This document shows positions 27,003 to 33,940 of a stretch of DNA of 64,000 nt, in pieces. The stretch lies in NCBI RefSeq assembly GCF_014489635.1, contig NZ_CP060828.1, positions 1,240,001 through 1,304,000 of the forward strand. The letters run 5' to 3'. A program made the position numbers and the translations under genes. The notes below the pieces were generated by a model. The model saw only the letters and a program-made list of their open reading frames with translations. It had not been told where the DNA came from and did no database searches. Positions within the stretch are counted from its first letter, which is position 1. Each line of letters starts with the position of its first letter. This DNA is from Streptomyces roseirectus (GTDB lineage Bacteria > Actinomycetota > Actinomycetes > Streptomycetales > Streptomycetaceae).

Positions 27003-27527
27003 GTGATCAGCAACCCGAACAGGCAGTGCACGGTGGAGCTGCAAGCCCTGCCGGCGCGGATCGGCCAGGTCCGCAGAATCGTTACCGCGCACTTGCGCTA
27101 CTGGCAGCTCGATCCGCTCATAGACCGGGCCGCGCTCGGTGTGACGGAGCTCCTGGCCAACGTCCACCGGCATGCGCGGCCGGACAAGACCTGCGTCGTC
27201 GAGATGGAACTGCTGCACGGGGCGCTGACCGTCTCGGTGCACGACGGCGATCCCCGTCTGCCGGTGATGACGCGGGCCGACGACACCGGCGACCCTGGCG
27301 ACATCGACGCGCTCGCCACCTGCGGCCGAGGGCTCGCGCTGGTGGCCGCGGTGAGCGAGAGCTGGGGGGCGCGGTCGGAGGGGGAGAGCGGGAAGGTCGT
27401 GTGGTTCACGCTGTCGGTGCCGGGTGCGGTGGGGGGCGGGGGGAATGTGATGGGTGATGTACCACTGCGGGAACTCGCCGCTCCGCAGAGCGTCGCGGAG
27501 CCGCAGCGCTGGGCGGCGCGGGTCTAG
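27003..27527 (+). CDS. HATPase_c ATP-binding (anti-sigma-like) protein
   Basis: 174-aa single-domain GHKL ATPase similar to RsbW/SpoIIAB-type anti-sigma kinases that abound in Streptomyces. The N-box is DRAALGVTELLANVHRHA, then HDGDPRLPVM and CGRGLALVAAVSESWG. Start GTG 27003 follows GGGGAG. The C-terminal tail after VVWFTLSVPG is atypical and contains a copy of the dispersed motif (27454-27465) encoding GDVPL. No partner sigma factor or antagonist is adjacent. Confidence 0.85.
   Translation: MISNPNRQCTVELQALPARIGQVRRIVTAHLRYWQLDPLIDRAALGVTELLANVHRHARPDKTCVVEMELLHGALTVSVHDGDPRLPVMTRADDTGDPGDIDALATCGRGLALVAAVSESWGARSEGESGKVVWFTLSVPGAVGGGGNVMGDVPLRELAAPQSVAEPQRWAARV
27454..27465. repeat. dispersed motif inside ATP-binding gene
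   Basis: Exact GTGATGTACCAC, preceded by a second partial unit (AATGTGATGG), within the 3' part of the ATP-binding CDS. It is read as GGT GAT GTA CCA CTG. The frame is kept and the residues fall in the non-conserved tail. Confidence 0.9.
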
Positions 27528-27641
27528 GGGCCTTTGTCAGAAGGGACTTGGGCGCTTTCCAAGCCTCCGGTGCACGCCTAGGGTGGTCAGGTCCCGGACG
27601 TCGGGCCGGGGGCGGGTGAGGGAGGGGTCGTCATCGACCGG

Positions 27642-28430
27642 GTGGAAGTCAACGGCGTCGAGGCGGACGGCGCGGACCTGAGGCTGCTGGCCAGGACGAG
27701 TTACGCGCACTTCACCTCGATGCAGGTGCGGGGCGGCGCGGTCCGGGGGCTGGACCTGCATGTCGAGCGGCTGGACGAGAGCGCGCGTGAACTGTTCGGC
27801 AGAGGGCTGGACGCCGAGCGGGTGCGGTCGTGCCTGCGGCACGCCGTGGCCGGGGGTCCGGACGCGGTGTCGGTCCGGATCACCGTTTTCGCCCGGCGGA
27901 TGGACGCCGTGTCGCGCGGGGAGGCCGTGGAGCCGGAGATCGCGGTGGCGGTCGGCGCTCCGGCCGAGGCGGAGACCGGTCCGCTGCGGCTGCGTTCGGT
28001 GGAGTACGAGCGTGATGTACCACATGTCAAACACGCCGGGACGTTCGGTCTCGTCCACCAGCGGCGGCAGGCGGCTCTCGCCGGGTACGACGACGCTCTG
28101 TTCACCGACCGGCGCGGCCGGATCTCCGAGGCGTCGGTCTGGAACGTCTGCTTCTACGACGGGGACCGGGTCGTCTGGCCCGAGGCCGCCGTGCTGCCCG
28201 GCATCACCATGCGGCTGCTGCGCCGGGGGCTGGAGGCCAAGGGCGTCCCGTGCGAGCGGCGTGAGATCCGGCTCGGCGACCTCACTCCGGCGCTGTCCGC
28301 CTTCCTCACGAACTCGATCTCGCCGGCACTGCCCGTCGCGAGCGTCGACGGCATGGACCTGACCGTCGACCCGGCGGCCACGAACCTCCTCCTGGACTGC
28401 TACGAGACCAACCCCTGGCAGCCGGTCTGA
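27642..28430 (+). CDS. aminotransferase class IV family protein
   Basis: 262-aa fold-type-IV PLP enzyme related to branched-chain aminotransferase/ADC lyase. The PLP Lys is in VPHVKHAGTFGLVHQRRQA; DDALFTDRRGRISEASVWNV, LPGITMRLLRRGLEAKGVPC and FLTNSISPALPVASVDG follow. Start GTG 27642 after GGAGGGG. A dispersed-motif copy (28012-28023) coincides exactly with the active-site stretch RDVPHVKH and uses rare codons GAT GTA CCA CAT. Co-directional with the ATP-binding gene. Confidence 0.85.
   Translation: MEVNGVEADGADLRLLARTSYAHFTSMQVRGGAVRGLDLHVERLDESARELFGRGLDAERVRSCLRHAVAGGPDAVSVRITVFARRMDAVSRGEAVEPEIAVAVGAPAEAETGPLRLRSVEYERDVPHVKHAGTFGLVHQRRQAALAGYDDALFTDRRGRISEASVWNVCFYDGDRVVWPEAAVLPGITMRLLRRGLEAKGVPCERREIRLGDLTPALSAFLTNSISPALPVASVDGMDLTVDPAATNLLLDCYETNPWQPV
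28012..28023. repeat. dispersed motif at aminotransferase active site
   Basis: Exact GTGATGTACCAC extending to CATGTCAAAC. It is read as CGT GAT GTA CCA CAT GTC AAA CAC, i.e. R-D-V-P-H-V-K-H. Relatives of this family have a similar peptide (DLPHIKH as I recall), so here the motif overlays conserved coding rather than adding residues. Confidence 0.9.
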
Positions 28431-28433
28431 GTT

Positions 28434-28467
28434 CCGGCCGCGGCCTCCCGGAGAAGGCCGCGGCCGG
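28434..28467 (+). terminator. intrinsic terminator hairpin
   Basis: A perfect 13-bp stem CCGGCCGCGGCCT / AGGCCGCGGCCGG with an 8-nt loop starts 4 nt after the aminotransferase stop. Confidence 0.8.
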
Positions 28468-28487
28468 TACGTCCACCGGGCACGGCT

Positions 28488-28550
28488 TCACTCCGCGTCC
28501 GCCTGGCGTGGTGTCACTCCGCGTCTGCCGGACGTGGTGTCACTCTGCGG
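28488..28550. repeat. 26-bp tandem repeat
   Basis: TCACTCCGCGTCYGCCKGRC GTGGTG occurs at 28488-28513 and 28514-28539, with a partial third copy running into the ABC-transporter remnant. It lies between the terminator and the scar. Confidence 0.8.
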
Positions 28551-28743
28551 CGACGGCCCCGAGCACGTTCAGCCGTGCCGCCCTGCGTGCCGGACGCAGC
28601 GCCGCCAGCACCCCGGCCGCGACCCCGACCGACGCCACCACCAGGAGCCTCAACCCCGGTACGGCGAAGGCGAATTCGCTGGTGTCACCGGCGCCGTACA
28701 CCTTCACGGCGTCGGTGACCCGCGCGGCGGTCGTGGCCGTCAT
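28540..28743 (-). pseudogene. ABC transporter deletion scar (ATPase start fused to permease end)
   Basis: A 67-codon frame. Its first ~22 residues (MTATTAARVTDAVKVYGAGD) are the N-terminus of a MacB-type ABC ATPase. Without a stop it becomes the C-terminus of an FtsX-like permease (FAVPGLRLLVVASVGVAAGV LAALRPARRAARLNVLGAVA AE). The Walker motifs and nearly all of the permease are missing, consistent with one in-frame deletion joining two neighbouring genes. Its ATG overlaps the stop of the upstream SHOCT frame (ATGA), the usual operon order. Non-functional. Confidence 0.8.
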
Positions 28744-28978
28744 GCCGCATCACCGCCCTTGCGCCCGAAGTGCTCTTCCAGGACGGACAGGCGGCGCCAG
28801 TACTCGTCCTCGCCGATGTCGCCGGAGGCGAAGCGGCGGCCGAGGACGGCGAGGGACGCGTCACCGAGGGGGCGCGCGGTGCGGTCCACGCGTCGGGGGC
28901 CTGTCGTGCGGCCCAGAGCAGGGGGAACAGCAGGATCCAGGGGCCGGGGCCCCCGTAGCCGTTCGCAAAGGTGTTCAT
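28740..28978 (-). pseudogene. SHOCT-domain protein, frameshifted
   Basis: The N-terminus in one frame (MNTFANGYGGPGPWILLFPL LWAA) is a membrane segment. The C-terminus in another frame (SLAVLGRRFASGDIGEDEYW RRLSVLEEHFGRKGG) is a SHOCT domain. Together they form the small membrane protein that commonly precedes this ABC-transporter type in Streptomyces, but a frameshift near 28870-28910 breaks it. It decays together with the adjacent ABC scar. Confidence 0.75.
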
Positions 28979-29060
28979 CGCCGGTCATCTCCTTCGGCAG
29001 CGGTCGGTTCGTCGCTGTCGAGGCTGCCGCCGGGAGGGTGTCCGGGGCGTCGCACGGTCG

Positions 29061-29102
29061 GTGGTACATCACATACTCCCCGGGGAGTATGTGATGTACC
29101 AC
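29061..29102. repeat. perfect 42-bp palindrome of the dispersed motif
   Basis: GTGGTACATCACATACTCCC is followed by CG and its exact reverse complement, giving 21-bp arms with no mismatch. Both outer 12-mers are exact copies of the dispersed core, here joined by ACTCCCCGGGGAGT. It lies in the intergenic region between the SHOCT/ABC remnant and the TetR gene. It could be an operator, a cruciform, or a mobile element in its complete form. Confidence 0.95.
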
Positions 29103-29143
29103 GCACCACTCCCCCGGCGACCGGTCCGACCCGTCTGGCGCTC

Positions 29144-29163
29144 TGTACCTACTGGTATGTACA
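29144..29163. promoter_or_regulatory. probable TetR operator/promoter
   Basis: TGTACCTACTGGTATGTACA is a near-perfect 20-bp inverted repeat ending 8 nt before the TetR gene ATG. This is the usual place for an autoregulatory TetR operator overlapping the -10 region. The short leader suggests little or no 5' UTR. Confidence 0.65.
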
Positions 29164-29171
29164 GTGCCGCC

Positions 29172-29735
29172 ATGAGCACCCAGGAGCGTCTGATCGAGTC
29201 GACCCGTGAGCTGCTGTGGGAGCGCGGCTACGTGGGCACCAGCCCCAAGGCGATCCTGGAGCGCGCGGGCGCCGGGCAGGGCAGCATGTACCACCACTTC
29301 AAGGGCAAGCCCGACCTGGCGCTGGCCGCGATCCGGCGCACGGCCGAGGAGCTGCTGGCGAGCGCCGAGGCCGTCCTCGACTCGCCGGGCACGCCGTACG
29401 AGCGGATCGCGGCCTACCTGCGGCGCGAGCGTGACGTCCTGCGCGGCTGCCCGGTCGGCCGTCTGACGATGGACCCGGACGTCATGGCCGACCCCGACCT
29501 GCGTGCCCCCGTCGACGCGACGCTCGCCAGCATCCGCGCGCGGATCGCCGAGATCGTCGAACTCGGCAAGGAGCAGGGGCAGTTCGCGTCCACGCTGGAC
29601 GCCGGGGAGATCGCGTCGGCGGTCGTCGCGACCGTCCAGGGCGGTTACGTCCTCGCCCGCGCCTCCGGTTCGCCGGACGCGTTCGACGCGGGTGTCCGGG
29701 GCCTGCTCGCCCTGCTCGCTCCCCCGCGCCGGTGA
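29172..29735 (+). CDS. TetR/AcrR family regulator
   Basis: 187-aa repressor. The HTH is TRELLWERGYVGTSPKAILERAG with GSMYHHFKGKPDLALAAI recognising DNA. The C-terminal ligand domain includes RERDVLRGCPVGRLTMDPDV and ends LLALLAPPRR. It starts at ATG 29172, directly after its own operator-like palindrome. The next gene encodes a DUF4865 protein, a pairing I recall in actinomycetes, and a metal hydrolase follows. Confidence 0.9.
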   Translation: MSTQERLIESTRELLWERGYVGTSPKAILERAGAGQGSMYHHFKGKPDLALAAIRRTAEELLASAEAVLDSPGTPYERIAAYLRRERDVLRGCPVGRLTMDPDVMADPDLRAPVDATLASIRARIAEIVELGKEQGQFASTLDAGEIASAVVATVQGGYVLARASGSPDAFDAGVRGLLALLAPPRR

Positions 29736-29775
29736 CCAGCACGACCGCAGCGCCCGACCGGCCCGAGGAGCCCTC

Positions 29776-30363
29776 ATGCACGCCATGCAGTACGAACTCA
29801 CCTTCCCCGCCGACTACGACATGCGCGTCATCCACGCGCGCGTGGCCCGCGTCGGGCACCTCCTGGACGACTGGGACGGACTCGGCCTCAAGGCGTACCT
29901 CCTGCGCGAGCGCGGCACCGACGGCTCGCCCGTCAACCAGTACGCCCCGTTCTACCTGTGGGACACCACGCGGGGCATGAATCGTTTCCTCTGGTGCGGC
30001 CCGTTCCAGGGGCTGAGCGACGACTTCGGGCGGCCGGCCGTGCGGCAGTGGAGCGGTGTGGCGTACGAGGTCGGCGGCGCCGTCGGTTCTCCCGCCGCCG
30101 TCGCCGTGCGGCAGCGGGTGCCCGTGCCGCCGGACGGCGTCGTGTACGCCGACGTCATGGAGGGCGAGGCCGAGGCGGTCGGGAAGCTGGCCCAGCGGGA
30201 CGGGGTGATCGCGGCCGCCGCGGGGGTGGACACCGCGCGGTGGGAGATCCTGCGGTTCTCGGTGTGGGCGCATGACGCGCCCGGCGTGGAGGGTGAGGTG
30301 TTTCGTGTGCTGCATCTGTCGACGCCGGGGTTGACGCGGCTGCCCCGGGGGCGCCAGTGGTGA
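29776..30363 (+). CDS. DUF4865 family protein
   Basis: 195-aa protein opening MHAMQYELTFPADYDMRVIH with GLGLKAYLLRERGTDGSPVN, FYLWDTTRGMNRFLWCGPFQ and WEILRFSVWAHDAP. This is the DUF4865 pattern, of unknown function, usually regulated by an adjacent TetR gene as here. The ATG follows GAGGAG. Its stop overlaps the next start (GTGA), so it is translationally coupled to the metal hydrolase. Confidence 0.85.
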   Translation: MHAMQYELTFPADYDMRVIHARVARVGHLLDDWDGLGLKAYLLRERGTDGSPVNQYAPFYLWDTTRGMNRFLWCGPFQGLSDDFGRPAVRQWSGVAYEVGGAVGSPAAVAVRQRVPVPPDGVVYADVMEGEAEAVGKLAQRDGVIAAAAGVDTARWEILRFSVWAHDAPGVEGEVFRVLHLSTPGLTRLPRGRQW

Positions 30364-31271
30364 GGGCCGTCCGCACAGTGGTGGGTGATGTACCACCCGA
30401 CCGGCTCGGCGTCTGTGACGCCCACGACCACCTCTTCCTCAGCAGCCCGCGCCTCCCCGGCGAGGAGCTGCGCAGTGTCGGCGCCGCGCGGGCGGAGCTG
30501 GCCGCGTTCCGGGCGCTGGGCGGCGGCGCGGTGGTGCAGTGGACGCCGTACCGGATGGGCCGGCGGGCCGCCGATCTCCCGCCGCTCGCACGGGAGTCGG
30601 GGGTGCACATCGTCGCCGCGACCGGGCTGCACCAGGCTCAGCACTACGACGAGGCGATCCTCAAGGCGGTGCGCGGGCCCCGGCTCGCCGAACTCTTCGT
30701 CGCCGAACTCACCACGGGGATAGGGCTGTCGGGGGTGCGGGCCGGGTTCGTGAAGGTGGCCGGCGGGTTCCACGCGCTGGATCGGCACGCCCGCTGGACC
30801 ATGACGGCCGCCGCCGAGGCCTACCACGCGACGGGCGCGCCGATCGCCGTCCATCTGGAGCTGGGGACGGGCGCGCCGGACGTGCTCGACCTGTTGTGCG
30901 GGGAGTTGGGGGTGCCGCCGGAGCGGGTGGTGCTGGGGCATCTCAACCGCGCACCCGATCTTCTGACACATCGTCATGTGGCCGCGAGTGGTTGCTACTT
31001 GGCGTTCGACGGCCCGTCCCGTGCTCATCACGCCACCGACTGGCGGATGCCGGACGCCGTACTCGCCCTCGTCGAGGCCGGGTTCGGGGACCGGTTGCTC
31101 CTCGGGGGTGATACAACGACCGCCGGTGCCAGGTCGGTGAACGGCGGGCCCGGGATGCCGTATCTGTTGCGCCGGGTGCGGGAGCGGTTGGCGGCGGTCG
31201 TCGGGGCGGAGGCGGTGGGGCGGATGGTGACGGAGAACGCGGGGCGGGCGTTCTCCGTGGAGTGGCGGTGA
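30360..31271 (+). CDS. phosphotriesterase-like metal-dependent hydrolase
   Basis: 303-aa TIM-barrel amidohydrolase of the phosphotriesterase-related family. The metal ligands are visible: DAHDHLF (HxH), K in AGFVKVAGG, H in VHLELGTG, H in LGHLNR, and D in LLGGDTTT. Natural substrates are typically lactones or related esters; not resolvable here. GTG 30360 overlaps the DUF4865 stop; GTG 30357 is equally possible. Codons 9-12 contain a dispersed-motif copy (30385-30396), read as G-D-V-P-P. Confidence 0.85.
   Translation: MRAVRTVVGDVPPDRLGVCDAHDHLFLSSPRLPGEELRSVGAARAELAAFRALGGGAVVQWTPYRMGRRAADLPPLARESGVHIVAATGLHQAQHYDEAILKAVRGPRLAELFVAELTTGIGLSGVRAGFVKVAGGFHALDRHARWTMTAAAEAYHATGAPIAVHLELGTGAPDVLDLLCGELGVPPERVVLGHLNRAPDLLTHRHVAASGCYLAFDGPSRAHHATDWRMPDAVLALVEAGFGDRLLLGGDTTTAGARSVNGGPGMPYLLRRVRERLAAVVGAEAVGRMVTENAGRAFSVEWR
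30385..30396. repeat. dispersed motif at start of hydrolase gene
   Basis: Exact GTGATGTACCAC within GTGGTGGGTGATGTACCACC, read GGT GAT GTA CCA CCC. Flanking bases extend it to an imperfect palindrome. Confidence 0.9.
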
Positions 31272-31334
31272 GGGCCGACCCTCGCTGATCCGTGCGTGGC
31301 GGGCCGGCCAACTGCCGCTCGCGGCACCGGAGTT

Positions 31335-32216
31335 CTAACCAGCGTCCGGCTCGAAGCTCGCGAAGTAGGCCGCCGCCATGTCCTCGTCCCCGTGTCCGGC
31401 GGCAGCCGCGCGTGCCAGTCGTTCGGCGGCGGCCTCGGCGACGTCGAGACGGACGCCGTGCGTCCGTCCCGCCTCGACGATCAGCCGGGCGTCCTTCTCG
31501 GCCGTCGTCACGCCGAACTGGGCCGGGGACAGGCGGTCTTCGAGGATGAGCGCGGACTTGGCGTGGAGGTAGCCCATGTCGAGAGGGCCGCCGGTGATGA
31601 GGGCGAAGAAGTCCCGCGGGTCGACGTCGAGCGCTTGGGCGAGGGAAAGGACCTCGCCGGTGGCGGCGGTGGCGGCCAGCACCCAACTGTTGGCGACCAG
31701 CTTGAGGCGGGTCGCTCCGCCGGGTTCCTCGCCGGTCCACACGGTGCGGGCGCCGACCGCGTCGAACACCGGGGCGACGGCGGTGCGGTGTGATGCATCA
31801 CCGGCCGCCAGCACCGTGAGCTGTCCCGCCTCGGCCGGCTGCCGGGTGCCGAGGACGGGCGCGTCGAAGAACACCAGGCCGTGGTCACGGGCGAAGCCGG
31901 CGAGTTCGGCCACCGAGTCGAGCGCGACGGTGGTCGACTGCACCCACAGGGTCCCCTCCCCCAGCCCCGGTGCCGCATCACACATCACGTCCCGCACGGC
32001 GCCGCCGTCGTACAGCATCGTCACGACGGCATCCGCGCCGCGCACCGCCTCGGCGGCGGAGTCCACGACGGTGACCCCGTCGGCGGCCAGCGGTTCGGCC
32101 TTGGCGCGGCTGCGGTTCCAGGCGCGGACGGTGTGTCCCGCGCGGGCGAGGTTGCGGGCCATCGCGGCGCCCATGATGCCGGTGCCGAGGACGGTCACGG
32201 TGAGTTTCTCGGTCAT
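31335..32216 (-). CDS. NAD(P)-dependent oxidoreductase, 3-hydroxyisobutyrate dehydrogenase-like
   Basis: 293-aa beta-hydroxyacid dehydrogenase. The Rossmann start is TVTVLGTGIMGAAMARNLAR with the NADP-type NRSRAKAE, then DAPVLGTRQPAEAGQLTVLA and the catalytic Lys region ATRLKLVANSWVLAA. Substrate unknown. Two dispersed-motif variants lie inside: GTGATGCATCAC at 31790-31801 (G-D-A-S) and GATGTGTGATGCGGCACC at about 31973-31990 (C-D-A-A-P), both in the same phase as elsewhere. Confidence 0.9.
   Translation of the reverse strand: MTEKLTVTVLGTGIMGAAMARNLARAGHTVRAWNRSRAKAEPLAADGVTVVDSAAEAVRGADAVVTMLYDGGAVRDVMCDAAPGLGEGTLWVQSTTVALDSVAELAGFARDHGLVFFDAPVLGTRQPAEAGQLTVLAAGDASHRTAVAPVFDAVGARTVWTGEEPGGATRLKLVANSWVLAATAATGEVLSLAQALDVDPRDFFALITGGPLDMGYLHAKSALILEDRLSPAQFGVTTAEKDARLIVEAGRTHGVRLDVAEAAAERLARAAAAGHGDEDMAAAYFASFEPDAG
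31790..31801. repeat. dispersed motif variant, 12-bp palindrome
   Basis: GTGATGCATCAC, a perfect palindrome inside the oxidoreductase gene, is identical to the copy at 35613-35624 in the AlkB-like gene. A related block, GCATCACACATCACGTC, lies at 31975-31991. Confidence 0.8.
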
Positions 32217-32426
32217 GGCGTCAGCTTCCTGATGCGGTGCGGGTTGTCCTGCCCATCCTCCCTGCTCACGCCCGCCTCACGCGAATCGACGCGGCCCGCT
32301 GGCGTCACAGCGCGGACGGCGCCGTCCGTGAACTCGACGGTCACGAAGGGATGTTGGCGCTGGTGACCCTCGGCTACGGCGCCTGGTCATGGCGGCGCCG
32401 TGGAGCCTCACCGCACTTAATTGACC

Positions 32427-32444
32427 GGTCGTTCTTGAATGACC
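32427..32444. promoter_or_regulatory. TetR operator (autoregulation)
   Basis: GGTCGTTCTTGAATGACC is an imperfect 18-bp inverted repeat 12 nt upstream of the TetR gene. A closely matching site (GACCGAACGTTCTCGAAAGG at 33109) precedes the SDR gene, which supports a shared operator. The rest of 32217-32426 shows no gene I can support. Confidence 0.65.
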
Positions 32445-32456
32445 TAGCCTCCTCGC

Positions 32457-33044
32457 ATGGCGAGGACAAAGGAATTCGACCCGCACGCCGCTCTCCAGGC
32501 AGCTCTGGAGCTGTTCTGGCGACGCGGTTACGAGGCCACTTCGATGGCCGACCTCGTCGAACACCTCGGTATCGCACGCGCCAGCATCTACGCGACCTTC
32601 GGCAGCAAGCACGACCTGTACCTGAAGGCCCTGGACCGCTACGGCGAGCTTCACCACCCAGTGCTGGTACGGGAGTTGTCCGCGCCGGGTCCCGCCCTGC
32701 CTGGCGTCCGGGCCGTCGTGCGTCGGTTCGCCGACGAGTCCACCGCCGAACCCGGCCGCGCGTGCGGCTGTTTCGTCGTCAACACGGCCGTCGAACTCGC
32801 CCCGCACGACCCGGCCGCCGCCCGCCGCGTCGACCTCGGCTGGGAACACCTGGAGACGCTGCTGCACGCCGCGCTCGAACGGGCCCAGGCGCAGGGTGAG
32901 TTGACGCCGGACCGCGACCCTCGCGCGCTCGCCCGGATGCTGCTGGTCTTCCTCCAGGGGCTGCGGGTGGTCGGCAAGGCGTCGACCGATCCGACGGCAC
33001 GGCTGCGCGACGCGGTGGAACAGGCGCTGACGCTTCTCGACTGA
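32457..33044 (+). CDS. TetR/AcrR family regulator
   Basis: 195-aa repressor. The HTH has LELFWRRGYEATSMADLVEH LGIARASIYATFGSKHDLYL KALDRY, the YcdC/LmrA-like subgroup. The C-terminal domain has ACGCFVVNTAVELAPHDPAA. It probably represses itself and the downstream SDR gene through the paired sites at 32427-32444 and 33109-33131, as is common for this TetR subgroup with a neighbouring oxidoreductase. Confidence 0.9.
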   Translation: MARTKEFDPHAALQAALELFWRRGYEATSMADLVEHLGIARASIYATFGSKHDLYLKALDRYGELHHPVLVRELSAPGPALPGVRAVVRRFADESTAEPGRACGCFVVNTAVELAPHDPAAARRVDLGWEHLETLLHAALERAQAQGELTPDRDPRALARMLLVFLQGLRVVGKASTDPTARLRDAVEQALTLLD

Positions 33045-33067
33045 GCCCCCTCGGGCGGCCCCTCTCC

Positions 33068-33103
33068 AGCTCGGCCCTGCCCAAAAGCTCAGCCCTGCCC
33101 AAA
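33068..33103. repeat. 18-bp tandem duplication
   Basis: AGCTCRGCCCTGCCCAAA occurs twice back to back (33068-33085, 33086-33103) immediately upstream of the SDR operator-like site. It may be a simple duplication affecting promoter spacing. Confidence 0.8.
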
Positions 33104-33108
33104 TTCAA

Positions 33109-33131
33109 GACCGAACGTTCTCGAAAGGACC
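33109..33131. promoter_or_regulatory. TetR operator-like site upstream of SDR
   Basis: GACCGAACGTTCTCGAAAGG followed by ACC aligns with the site before the TetR gene (GACCGGTCGTTCTTGAATGA CC). It ends 3 nt before the SDR ATG and overlaps the ribosome binding region. Confidence 0.6.
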
Positions 33132-33134
33132 TTC

Positions 33135-33902
33135 ATGTCTCCCCAGCGCTTCACCCACCGCACCGCGCTCGTCACCGGTGCCGGCTCCGGCATCGGCCGC
33201 GCCCTCGCGCTCGCCTTCGCCGCCGAGGGAGCGAACGTCGTGGTCGCCGGACGCACCCGCGCCGCCCTGGACGAGACCGTCGCGCTCGTCGAGGAGGCGG
33301 GCGGCACCGCGCTCGCGCACGCCGTCGACGTGACGGACGCCGCCGGCGTCGACGCACTCGTCCGGGCCGCCGTCGAGCGGTTCGGTTCGCTGGACGTCGC
33401 GGTGAACAACGCCGGCGTCATCCGCGCCGGACTCCCGCTCGCCGACATGGAGTTGGCCGACTGGCACTCCGTCATGGACACCAACCTGACCGGCCTCTTC
33501 CTCGCCCTGCGCGCCGAGATACGGCAGATGCGCGCCCAGCCGCGCGGTGGCACGATCGTCAACGTCGCCTCGAACCTCGGGGCGCACACCCAGAAACCCG
33601 GCACCACCGCCTATTCCGCGAGCAAGGCCGCCGTCGCCTCCCTCACCCGGGGCGCCGCCCTGGAGCACATCGCGGACGGCGTCCGCATCAACTCCGTGAG
33701 TCCGGGCGTCACTCGGACCGCCATGTCTTTGCTGCCGGGCGAGACGGAGGAGGGCCGGGCGGCGCGGATGAAGGAGCAGTCGCCGCTCGGACGGAGCGTC
33801 GCGACCGATGAAGTCGCCCAGGCCGTCCTGTACTTGGCGTCGGACGACGCGGCTCCGGTGGTCGGCGCGGACCTGGTGATCGACGGCGGCACGTCCCTCT
33901 GA
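33135..33902 (+). CDS. SDR family oxidoreductase
   Basis: 255-aa classical short-chain dehydrogenase/reductase. Cofactor motif TGAGSGIGRALALAFAAEG with an Arg after the second strand (VAGRTRA), suggesting NADPH. NNAG, catalytic Ser in VNVASN, and YSASK are intact, and the C-terminal VVGADLVIDGGTS is complete. Probably repressed by the adjacent TetR protein and induced by its substrate or a related ligand. Confidence 0.92.
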   Translation: MSPQRFTHRTALVTGAGSGIGRALALAFAAEGANVVVAGRTRAALDETVALVEEAGGTALAHAVDVTDAAGVDALVRAAVERFGSLDVAVNNAGVIRAGLPLADMELADWHSVMDTNLTGLFLALRAEIRQMRAQPRGGTIVNVASNLGAHTQKPGTTAYSASKAAVASLTRGAALEHIADGVRINSVSPGVTRTAMSLLPGETEEGRAARMKEQSPLGRSVATDEVAQAVLYLASDDAAPVVGADLVIDGGTSL

Positions 33903-33940
33903 CCGACGGCGCAGGGCATCCGGACGGCGGTCCCGGCCCG

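Noticed and set aside
32237..32430. Plus-strand frame with IDAARWRHSADGAVRELDGH
   Set aside because: Somewhat protein-like, but short, without a supported start, and ending within the TetR operator region; too weak to call even as a fragment.
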